From JAAXKN01 sp050258815 (lineage in GTDB: Bacteria; Bacteroidota; Ignavibacteria; Ignavibacteriales; SURF-24): a stretch of DNA of 6,027 nucleotides. Under the pieces are notes generated by a model. The model was not told where the DNA came from. It did no database searches and was given only the letters and a program-made list of their open reading frames with translations. Numbering within the stretch: position 1 is the stretch's first letter; each line of letters opens with the position of its first letter. The stretch is from assembly GCA_050258815.1 (NCBI GenBank), contig JBLMZM010000019.1:1-6027 (forward strand). The letters are read 5' to 3'. The position numbers and the translations under genes are program-made. This document shows positions 1 to 5,967 of the stretch, one piece after another.

Positions 1-3000
1 GATATCCCGGTCTACACTGACTCGACTCATAACGATGCGAAGCAAACTATCTCCAGTGATTTTTTGTTTTTGCTTGTTAAAGATGCCAATTGCATACCAG
101 AAGATAAAACCATAACTGGCGATAGTGGAGGCAAATCTAAACCGCGAACTTCCCGCCTTCCCAATCAGGAAGACCTTATCAATTCCGATGAATTTTCACA
201 GGATTTAGCCGCAGGCACTTGTGTCAATCTTACAACTCCGAACCGTACTCTGAGCGAAACGACGTACTCAGCCATAGTCCGTACTTCCGAGCCTGATGTC
301 GCCAATTATGTCCTTGAAAAGAATGTTTCTTTTGACGCTGCTGATCCACTCAATTATGATAAAAATAAGGTGACTTTCACCTTAACCGATGGGCAAAGAG
401 TAGAACGACAACCCGTTGATCTGGATAATCCGATTCGTTGGCAGGACGCTCCCGATGCCAATAGTAATCTCTCTTTCTGCCAGGCAGTACAGGTAGCGCA
501 TGGTCATCTGCTGCGTTACAAAACCGTTTGGAAAGCGGACGGTTATTCACTGGGTGATTTATTGTACTCCCTGCCACTTGCACCAGGGCAGAAAAAGCAA
601 ATTGTAATAAATGAATTGAAGCGGACTTTACAAGGAACCCAGCAACAACAACTCATACAACGCGAAGGATTAAATGCTTCGATTATTAATGATAGAAGTA
701 TTATTGATAGTTTAAGCGGCAGTATCAATGAGTCGCTGAGGGGACGAAGCTCCGCCAGCACAGGCGGGGTTTCTGCAGGGTTAGGTATTGGTTTTATAGC
801 AGGAGCCGTTGGAGGCGTTTTAGGCGTTTCGGGTGGATTTGCCAATGCCAGCTCTACCGCCAGCCAGGACAGTGCCAGAACTACAACCCAGTCGTTCAGT
901 GAAGTATTGCGTAACTCTATTTCGCAAAGCGCTAATGCTTATCGGGAATTGAATGGGACTATTATCGAAACGGTTACAGAAGGTCAGCAATATTCTACCA
1001 CTTCAGAAGTAATAGCGAACCACAACCATTGCCATTCCCTGACCATGCTGTATTTTGAGGTCTTACGGCACTATGCCGTTTATCAGGAATTAGTACAGGT
1101 AGAGGAATGTTTATTTGTACCATTGCTGATGACTTATTTTTCCACCGAGAATATTTATAAATGGCGCGATGTGCTGGCGGCTAATCTATTGACCCTGCCC
1201 TCTGCAACTTATTTACAGCCTTCCATTACTCTCGGAACTGGTCTCCAGCACCCACTTATTAAAGCATTTGATGCCATTGAACGAATAATAACAAAGTACT
1301 CAAATGTAGATTATCCAGAAGGGGCGTTTGATGATGAACCCATACGAGAAGTAATCGGGGAAATGAATGTAAGAATCAATTTCGGACGACCAAAAACACG
1401 CTATGACAGAATAAAATCCTGGCCACTAGTAAAAGAAGATGATACACATCATCTTTGGGCATTAGTAGGTGGTCTTCTCGCTGGTCCACTGGGACTGGGA
1501 GTGGGCGAGATCTTTGATTCAGATGGAAATATAAAAATTGGTGTCCAAAAAGTTATTGATGAGTATATTGAAGTTAATGCTAATTATGCCAGAGTTCCTC
1601 CTGCACAAAGTATTAGAGTTATTAATATCGATGAATTCTTTTTTGACAATGACGAAACTTCATTAAAGGCATGGACTTCATATGCCAATTTACTCGGATA
1701 CGGTACTGTTTACGACCTGCTTAATGAATTTTTTAAAAATCAGCTAGTTTCAGACTGGGACAGTATCTTTTACGATACTATAGCTCCAATGCTAGTAAAA
1801 AAATTGGCCGACGATATGCGTTTATCCCCATTTAATACTGATTTTACTGCACTGGGTAAATATAGAGGTGGTGAGCAAGTTATTAGATTTAATTTTAGAG
1901 GTACTACTAATTTAACTAGAAGGCTCATTACCCAGGTGGATCTTGTAATGAATAGTTCGCAAACTATTGCTTCTGATCTTACTACGATAATTGCAGAAAA
2001 TATATCAATTAGATATGCTACAAATCATTACAACGGCACCATATTTAGTGGCTATTTGGGAAATGATTTAAGTTCCAATGATACTGTAACAAAAGATACC
2101 CCTGAAAGTGCTGATGAAAAACGAAATCCCCGCAAAGAAGATATTTTCATAGTAAATGCGCTAATTTCTCACCTCAACAGCAACCTCGAATATTACAACA
2201 AAGTACTGTGGTATACCCTCGATCCCAACCGTCGGTATTTATTGTTAGATGGATTTAATATTGAGGTCTTTAATGACCTCATCGGTGGAATCGTTAATAA
2301 AAGCCTTGCGTCTGTAGTTAAAAATGAGCTTATTGGCATTGCGGGTAACTCGTTGATATTCCCTGTGGCTGCTGGCGTAAAATTGGACAGGCAGAATATC
2401 ATCATTCGCCCTCCTGACGTTGAAGGAGATACGACCCCTTCTCAATCAGAACTAAACCTCTTCGAACATTACAAACCACTTACTCCTACACCACCCTATC
2501 GTATCAGTGTGCCTACTCGTGGCGTCTATGCCGAAGCAATACAGGGCGCTTGTGATGCCTGTGAAAAAGTAAAAGTGGATACTTCTCAGGATTGGGATAA
2601 ATTCAAACCCGATGAGCCAACGGCAATTAATCCTGTTACTGTGGGAGTGCCAACGGCGACCGAATTCAAACCCCAGTTCAAAGATTTCGCGACGCCTATA
2701 GTTAATATACAAAATGCTCCTGCCGCACCTGCTCCGGGTGCTGGCCTAGCCGGGCTTTCAGATTTGCTGGGAAAAGCGGGAATTTTTAAAGATATCACCG
2801 GCCTGGATGCTAACCAGCAGAATGCCCTAAAAACCTATCTTTCAAATCAGGAGAATGCCAAGGCTTTTGCAGAAATGGCAAAAGAAATGAGCATGCAAGG
2901 GCATAATACTGAGCATGCAGATAAAATTGCTGATGCTGTCAGGAATTCTCCCGAATTAAGTAAAGAAGAAAAAGCGCAATTATTGAAAGACCATTTCGGG

Positions 3001-4968
3001 CAAATGATTGACGGGGGGCAAAGCAAAAAGGCAGAACAGCAGAATACACAGAATTCTAAACCTTCTCTTACTGATGCTGCTGTTAAAGCCGCTGCCCAGG
3101 GCAAGTCCGTAGAAGCTGAAAATGCCGATATAAATACTGGCAAATCTGAAAAGCTAAAAATCGAGAACAAACCAAATCCTTTTGGGTTTAAGATAGAAAA
3201 CGTTCCATTTGTAGCGCAAGAAAAAGTAAATGATTGTTGGGCTGCCGTAGCAACGATGATGGTAAGCTGGCAGGATAATAGAACTACTCCTTATGCAATT
3301 CCTGAAGTGCTTGCAAAGGCGGGACAAGAGTATGTTGATAAATTCCAAAATGGTGATCAGCCACTCTTTGGGTCTGAAAAAGAAGATTTTATTACAGCTT
3401 TAAAAATGGTCGGAGTGCCCCCGGCAGAAAGCGAGAAATTTACTTTGGAGTCATACATGCAATTGCTGAAGAAATATGGACCTCTTTGGATTACTACTGA
3501 CAGTGATCCAAGTAAGTCTTTTTCTCCACATGCAAGAATATTGATTGGCTATGAAGAAGAAAAAGGGGATAATACCCAACTTATCTTTCTTGACCCCGCT
3601 TCTAAAGAAGGGAAACCATTGAGAGAAGTTTACAGGACATTTTTTGAGTCTGTCAAAGCAATGAATACCGATAGCCCCCCTGGGACTAATTTTATACAGG
3701 TTGTACGCTTTGCGGGCAAGGATGATGTAGGGGAAGGAGCTGCACCGATGTCCCCGTTTCCCTCTCCTTCATTTACTGGGTTTAATGATCCGCTGACAGC
3801 AGACCCAAGACTTTGGGATGCGTTCAACGCCGCGATAAATACCGTAGCCTCTGATGCAAGGTATGATCATTTGCCCGATGTGCATGACATTCCGCTGGCC
3901 ATCGTCTCCCTTAACGCTGACGGTACCTGTCCGCTCGTCGGGCAGCATCATAGCGACGAAATGTTCTTCTCTGGCAGTCTGCTCAAAGTCGCCGCAATGT
4001 ATGCGGCCTTTCAACTGCGCGCAGCCGTTAACGATCTCGCCGCTAGGCTTGACCCTGCCAAAATCGACACGCCGGAAAAACTCTTCAACACGATCAAAGA
4101 AACATTTGATCGGCAGATTAAAGATGTAGTCCCCCTCATCAACAAAGAAAAACTCAGAGACGAGATGCGGATTCCAAAATACAAGCGCATCTTCACTGCG
4201 ACGCGAAAGGTTGACGACCTCGGCCACTTCACGGGCTTCACGCTTGATTTCAAGGCAAAGGGAGGCGATCTGAAGACCGATTTTGCAGGCCACTTAAGAA
4301 AGATGATCGTGGACAGCGTAGACAATTCCGCCGGTTTCTGCATCCAGGCTCTCGGCTATAGCTGGATCAACGGTTTGATGCAGAAGGCCGGGTTCTTCGA
4401 TCCGTCGACCAACACTGGCATCTGGCTGGCAGGAGATTACGTTCTACTTGATGGTCAGGAATCGGCAGGTGAAGATCCCGCATCAGCGCTCGGGCTCTCA
4501 CAATGGCCGGTGGTTAGAATTCCAAGCGAGAATGACAAAGAAGTGATGCAGGTCACAACGTGCATCGATATGGCAAGGTTGTTCGTCCTACTGCACGATG
4601 GGAGGCTCGTGAAGGATACTCCCCCATTTGATCACCCCGATACGGGTAACGAAAAGATGCTGGAGCTGTTGCGCCTTGGCGTGAGCGGGGACGCTCCTTC
4701 TCTGATTGGGAGAGCACACCCTACATTCACCATTAGGCAGAGCAAGATCGGCGTTGGACCTCTGAAGAGAGATCCACATCCACCTCACTTGGCAGGAAAT
4801 TGTATAACTAATAAAGGATGCGTCTGCTCCGAAGCCTTGATCGTAGAAGAGCATTCGGCGAAAATGCGTCAGTTCGTAGCCATCTTTCAGCATTTGCTAG
4901 ACGCTACGGAGCTCGACTTCCAGCGGATCGCAGATATCATTCAGAAGACCATGGACAACTACCCCTGA
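1..4968 (+). CDS. Giant modular protein (5' partial): uncharacterised carrier-like body, papain-like peptidase domain, C-terminal serine beta-lactamase/PBP-like domain
   Basis: The frame is open from base 1 to a TGA at 4966-4968, giving at least 1655 residues. A TTG at 64 could be called as a start, but the frame continues upstream of it without a stop, no ribosome binding site precedes it and the first in-frame ATG lies near residue 349, so I treat the gene as truncated by the window edge. Order of parts (numbered from base 1): conserved-looking N-terminal body about 70-860, with glycine-rich hydrophobic stretches at 255-282 and 485-505; Pro/Ala-rich connector and amphipathic helical region 861-1060; papain-fold peptidase about 1064-1238; Pro-rich hinge 1241-1266; beta-lactamase-like serine hydrolase about 1268-1655. 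No signal peptide can be judged because the N-terminus is missing. From memory, the N-terminal blocks recur in very large uncharacterised bacterial proteins; I know no assigned function. A secreted or delivered multidomain effector is an inference. Coding status is near certain, function is not. Confidence 0.95.
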   Translation, partial: DIPVYTDSTHNDAKQTISSDFLFLLVKDANCIPEDKTITGDSGGKSKPRTSRLPNQEDLINSDEFSQDLAAGTCVNLTTPNRTLSETTYSAIVRTSEPDVANYVLEKNVSFDAADPLNYDKNKVTFTLTDGQRVERQPVDLDNPIRWQDAPDANSNLSFCQAVQVAHGHLLRYKTVWKADGYSLGDLLYSLPLAPGQKKQIVINELKRTLQGTQQQQLIQREGLNASIINDRSIIDSLSGSINESLRGRSSASTGGVSAGLGIGFIAGAVGGVLGVSGGFANASSTASQDSARTTTQSFSEVLRNSISQSANAYRELNGTIIETVTEGQQYSTTSEVIANHNHCHSLTMLYFEVLRHYAVYQELVQVEECLFVPLLMTYFSTENIYKWRDVLAANLLTLPSATYLQPSITLGTGLQHPLIKAFDAIERIITKYSNVDYPEGAFDDEPIREVIGEMNVRINFGRPKTRYDRIKSWPLVKEDDTHHLWALVGGLLAGPLGLGVGEIFDSDGNIKIGVQKVIDEYIEVNANYARVPPAQSIRVINIDEFFFDNDETSLKAWTSYANLLGYGTVYDLLNEFFKNQLVSDWDSIFYDTIAPMLVKKLADDMRLSPFNTDFTALGKYRGGEQVIRFNFRGTTNLTRRLITQVDLVMNSSQTIASDLTTIIAENISIRYATNHYNGTIFSGYLGNDLSSNDTVTKDTPESADEKRNPRKEDIFIVNALISHLNSNLEYYNKVLWYTLDPNRRYLLLDGFNIEVFNDLIGGIVNKSLASVVKNELIGIAGNSLIFPVAAGVKLDRQNIIIRPPDVEGDTTPSQSELNLFEHYKPLTPTPPYRISVPTRGVYAEAIQGACDACEKVKVDTSQDWDKFKPDEPTAINPVTVGVPTATEFKPQFKDFATPIVNIQNAPAAPAPGAGLAGLSDLLGKAGIFKDITGLDANQQNALKTYLSNQENAKAFAEMAKEMSMQGHNTEHADKIADAVRNSPELSKEEKAQLLKDHFGQMIDGGQSKKAEQQNTQNSKPSLTDAAVKAAAQGKSVEAENADINTGKSEKLKIENKPNPFGFKIENVPFVAQEKVNDCWAAVATMMVSWQDNRTTPYAIPEVLAKAGQEYVDKFQNGDQPLFGSEKEDFITALKMVGVPPAESEKFTLESYMQLLKKYGPLWITTDSDPSKSFSPHARILIGYEEEKGDNTQLIFLDPASKEGKPLREVYRTFFESVKAMNTDSPPGTNFIQVVRFAGKDDVGEGAAPMSPFPSPSFTGFNDPLTADPRLWDAFNAAINTVASDARYDHLPDVHDIPLAIVSLNADGTCPLVGQHHSDEMFFSGSLLKVAAMYAAFQLRAAVNDLAARLDPAKIDTPEKLFNTIKETFDRQIKDVVPLINKEKLRDEMRIPKYKRIFTATRKVDDLGHFTGFTLDFKAKGGDLKTDFAGHLRKMIVDSVDNSAGFCIQALGYSWINGLMQKAGFFDPSTNTGIWLAGDYVLLDGQESAGEDPASALGLSQWPVVRIPSENDKEVMQVTTCIDMARLFVLLHDGRLVKDTPPFDHPDTGNEKMLELLRLGVSGDAPSLIGRAHPTFTIRQSKIGVGPLKRDPHPPHLAGNCITNKGCVCSEALIVEEHSAKMRQFVAIFQHLLDATELDFQRIADIIQKTMDNYP
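763..846 (+). other. Glycine-rich hydrophobic segment in the giant protein (residues 255-282)
   Basis: The encoded stretch begins GGVSAGLGIGFIAGAVGG and continues with VLGVSGGFAN. It has no charged residue across 28 positions and repeated small residues at GxxxG-like spacing, flanked by polar helical sequence rich in Gln, Ser and Thr. Such glycine-zipper composition is known from membrane-inserting and pore-forming segments, but also from flexible buried loops, so membrane insertion here is only a possibility. Confidence 0.5.
1453..1515 (+). other. Second glycine-rich hydrophobic segment (residues 485-505)
   Basis: The encoded stretch LWALVGGLLAGPLGLGVGE is uncharged until its final Glu and again rich in Gly and Leu, resembling the segment at 255-282 in character though not in sequence. 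It follows a charged stretch with two adjacent His residues (483-484). It may be a second membrane-interacting element or a buried hydrophobic hairpin; it is short for a confident transmembrane call because of the internal proline. Confidence 0.4.
2581..3180 (+). other. Connector of the giant protein: Pro/Ala linker then helical region (residues ~861-1060)
   Basis: After the GVYAEA..C..C block comes a proline-rich stretch with two FKP motifs, then IVNIQNAPAAPAPGAGLAGL (902-919), a DITGLDANQQNA block, and about 100 residues rich in Ala, Lys, Glu and Gln that should be helical and soluble. The last 40 residues are polar, low in hydrophobics and probably disordered. The layout is that of a spacer separating the N-terminal body from the two catalytic-type domains. 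I recall the IVNIQNAP...DITGL blocks accompanying the N-terminal family, so they may belong to the conserved body rather than to the effector part. Confidence 0.5.
3190..3714 (+). other. Papain-fold cysteine peptidase-like domain (AvrRpt2/C70- or C39-like, residues ~1064-1238)
   Basis: The encoded segment starts with the NVPFVAQ pattern typical of clan CA papain-like peptidases. Gln1073 precedes Cys1079 by six residues, the same spacing as the oxyanion Gln and nucleophile Cys of papain, and the Cys sits in NDCWAAVATMM, where Cys-Trp-Ala is characteristic. His1177 lies in SPHARILIGYE and Asp1198 in FLDPAS, matching the His and Asp/Asn positions of the triad. Length (about 175 residues) suits the small bacterial papain-like families, of which Peptidase_C70 (AvrRpt2) and the C39-like group are the nearest I can name; I cannot decide between them by eye. 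All expected catalytic residues are present, so activity is plausible. Its position between connector and C-terminal hydrolase would suit self-processing, or it may itself be an effector. Confidence 0.8.
3802..4965 (+). other. C-terminal serine beta-lactamase/penicillin-binding-protein-like domain (residues ~1268-1655)
   Basis: The three landmark elements of the penicilloyl-serine transferase fold occur in order. Motif 1 is SGSLLKVAAMYAAFQL, giving Ser1326-x-x-Lys1329 at the start of a hydrophobic helix. Motif 2 is DSVDNSAG, with Val1440-Asp1441-Asn1442 where class A enzymes have Ser-Asp-Asn, followed by LGYSWINGLMQKAGFF, which resembles the post-SDN region of class A enzymes. Motif 3 is QSKIGVG, with Lys1582-Ile-Gly1584 for the usual Lys-Thr-Gly. 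The N-terminal strand (IPLAIVSLNADGT) and the C-terminal strand and helix (EALIVEEHSAKMRQFVAIFQHLL) also fit. I see no clear omega-loop Glu-x-x-Leu-Asn, so true beta-lactamase activity is doubtful; a peptidase, transferase or degenerate version is as likely. At about 390 residues it is longer than a typical class A enzyme, with extra sequence between motifs 1 and 2. Its DNA is clearly more GC-rich than the rest of the gene. Confidence 0.7.
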
Positions 4969-5226
4969 CGTCCAGTTCAAGATGTCACGTTAAAATTCCC
5001 ATCACCGAACACACCAATTATAATTACCAACCGTTAAACCCATCTTTCAAAGAAATGCGAAAATTCGTTATCTATCGACCACGTATATGTAAGACCTAAC
5101 AGATAATTAGTTCAATGCTTATCGTTTTATTATTCTTGGATGTATTTCCCCAGATTCAAGAATGAAAATAACGAAGCTTGAGTAGAACTCATCTCTTCCA
5201 CAATAATATCCGCTTTTTGTGACTTC
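4969..5226. other. Intergenic stretch between the giant gene and the IS1 remnant
   Basis: No convincing gene is visible on either strand. A plus-strand frame that overlaps the end of the large gene and runs to 5099 is out of frame with it and looks like a shadow. On the minus strand a frame continuing from the interrupted IS1 remnant reads about 35 codons (NKKSQKADIIVEEMSS and on) before a stop near 5130; I could not assign it. The stretch contains one imperfect stem-loop, listed separately. GC content falls back to that of the AT-rich flanking DNA directly after the stop codon of the large gene. Confidence 0.5.
5132..5163. other. Imperfect inverted repeat (10-base arms, 12-base loop)
   Basis: Arms ATTCTTGGAT (5132-5141) and ATTCAAGAAT (5154-5163) pair over ten positions with one G-T wobble, around a 12-base loop. 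No T-run follows on the plus strand, so it is not a classical intrinsic terminator. It may be a transcript-end structure of the large gene or debris of an insertion sequence end. Confidence 0.4.
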
Positions 5227-5400
5227 TTATTCTGGACCAACCCGCGGGGGGCGGCAAATGTATTTTCTTGTCTTTTCGCCACGGCTTATGGAAGTTCCAT
5301 TTTCGACAACATTTCCTTGATCGGTAAGACCGTAAAGTTCACAATCCTTATTAGGACAAGCTACATCAATGAATTGTGGTTTAGGACCCCGTTTCCCCAT
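5227..5400 (-). pseudogene. IS1-family transposase remnant, zinc-ribbon N-terminus only
   Basis: Reading the minus strand from an ATG at 5400-5398 gives 57 residues ending at TAA (5229-5227). It begins MGKRGPKPQFIDVACPNKDC, with Cys15 and Cys20, continues ELYGLTDQGNVVENGT, and reaches RKYICR at residues 45-50 with the third Cys. This is the pattern of the InsA-like zinc-ribbon that opens archaeal IS1-type transposases, as I recall them from Methanosarcina relatives, where a C-x-x-C pair would follow and then a helix-turn-helix and DDE catalytic domain. Here the similarity stops just after ICR, at a GC-rich run (5240-5254), so the fourth Cys and all catalytic parts are missing. It is almost certainly inactive. 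A TATA-like region lies about 26 bases upstream, so a short transcript could still be made. Confidence 0.75.
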
Positions 5401-5408
5401 AAACCATA

Positions 5409-5433
5409 GTATTTAATTAATATTATATAATAT
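5409..5433. promoter_or_regulatory. AT-rich divergent promoter region with perfect 14-base palindrome
   Basis: The 40-base spacer between the two divergent transposase remnants contains ATATTATATAATAT (5420-5433), which is its own reverse complement, next to TTAATTAA (5413-5420), also palindromic. Either could act as an archaeal TATA box. Its centre near 5427 is about 26 bases from the minus-strand ATG at 5400, which would suit a leaderless transcript. On the plus strand the element at 5411-5420 has the equivalent spacing to the ATG at 5441. Direct evidence of promoter function is lacking. Confidence 0.4.
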
Positions 5434-5440
5434 CAACTGA

Positions 5441-5776
5441 ATGAAAAGGACGACCAATGGTTTAAATCCTGGTAAAATTGCAAAAAATTTTTCAGTTAAC
5501 CGTTCAACAGCCCATCGTTGGATAAAACGAGCTGAAAAAGAAGGTTTGTCTAGCCTTAAATGTAAACCTGGTCGAGGGGTAAAGTCTTTTTTAACAACAG
5601 AACAACTTTCTGTATTAAAGAAAGCAATATCAAAGACGATACCTACTAAAGATGGATATCCTCGTGCATGGCAAACAAAAGATGCAATTCAATTTGTCAA
5701 AAAGAGATTTAAAATATCTTATTCCAAAACGGGAATGAGACAAATTATTAAAAATTTAGAAGTAAGAACTGGATGA
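5441..5776 (+). pseudogene. IS630-family transposase remnant, N-terminal winged helix-turn-helix part
   Basis: The 111-residue frame starts at an ATG directly preceded by an in-frame TGA (5438-5440), so no longer start is possible. Residues 8-35 (GLNPGKIAKNFSVNRSTAHR and on) form a clear helix-turn-helix of the Tc1/mariner-IS630 type, followed by a basic linker GLSSLKCKPGRGVKSFLTTE and a second helical DNA-binding part around residues 58-105 containing SKTGMRQIIKNL. In full-length IS630 transposases this is followed by a DDE catalytic domain of about 200 residues; here the frame ends at TGA after EVRTG, and no catalytic domain is visible in the remaining 251 bases. It is a truncated transposase, though a stand-alone DNA-binding protein is possible because the HTH part has no stop or frameshift. 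No Shine-Dalgarno sequence is evident. Confidence 0.75.
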
Positions 5777-5910
5777 ATTTTAGGAAATATGCAGTTACGC
5801 ATAAATTGTCGCATTATTTAAAATGGTGACTATAGTAATATTTATACATTTAAGGAAGAAAATTTGTTAGATTCTTTCCAGCTATTTTCAAACTAAAATT
5901 ATGTAAAAAC

Positions 5911-5929
5911 CATAGAAACTTTTTCTATG
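5911..5929. other. Perfect hairpin, 8-base arms with 3-base loop
   Basis: CATAGAAA (5911-5918) and TTTCTATG (5922-5929) are exact reverse complements separated by CTT. The arms are AT-rich, so the stem is weak. It might mark an insertion sequence end or a transcript end; no strong T-run follows on the plus strand. Confidence 0.4.
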
Positions 5930-5959
5930 TAAAGGACGTGGAAAAGATAAATTCAAAGG

Positions 5960-5967
5960 TATATAAA
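5960..5967 (-). promoter_or_regulatory. Archaeal TATA-box-like element
   Basis: On the minus strand the sequence reads TTTATATA, an exact match to the archaeal TATA consensus, preceded by TTGAAA resembling a BRE. No gene of size lies downstream on the minus strand within the window. On the plus strand it reads TATATAAA and could instead serve a gene beyond the right edge. A chance match in AT-rich DNA is a real alternative. Confidence 0.25.

Larger units (their letters stand above)
208..2580 (+). other. N-terminal carrier-like body of the giant protein (residues ~70-860), uncharacterised family
   Basis: This part contains blocks that look strongly constrained: CVNLTTPNRTL (from residue 74), an AHGHLLRYK block followed by ADGYSLGDLLYSLPLAPGQK (179-198), a Gln-rich probably helical stretch (205-246), a block ending TTSEVIANHNHCHSLT (333-348) with His341, His343, Cys344 and His345 packed together, ECLFVPLLMT (369-378), and GVYAEAIQGACDAC (841-854) with a Cys851-x-x-Cys854 pair. 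I recall similar blocks in giant hypothetical proteins of bacteria, but cannot name a Pfam family or a biochemical role. Residues about 507-712 appear beta-rich and are encoded by unusually AT-rich DNA. The combination of a large conserved body with separate catalytic domains behind it is what suggests a carrier or scaffold role. The boundary at the C-terminal end is approximate. Confidence 0.6.

Noticed and set aside
64..66. TTG as the translation start of the large gene
   Set aside because: The frame is open upstream to base 1 and no ribosome binding site is visible, so a start outside the window is more likely.
3769..4293. A 174-codon open frame on the minus strand
   Set aside because: It lies opposite the GC-rich hydrolase domain, whose plus-strand frame carries recognisable motifs; the minus-strand product shows no motif I recognise and looks like a shadow.
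4818..5099. A 93-codon plus-strand frame extending past the stop of the large gene
   Set aside because: The first half overlaps the hydrolase out of frame and is Arg-rich, as expected for a shadow; the tail into the intergenic DNA shows no motif and no ribosome binding site.
5179..5191. Small hairpin TGAGT-AGA-ACTCA
   Set aside because: Five-base arms with a three-base loop are expected by chance and nothing around it suggests a function.
5401..5915. AAACCATAG occurring at 5401-5409 and again at 5907-5915, as possible insertion-sequence ends
   Set aside because: Nine bases in direct orientation in AT-rich DNA are weak, the similarity does not extend, and IS630 and IS1 ends should be inverted repeats.
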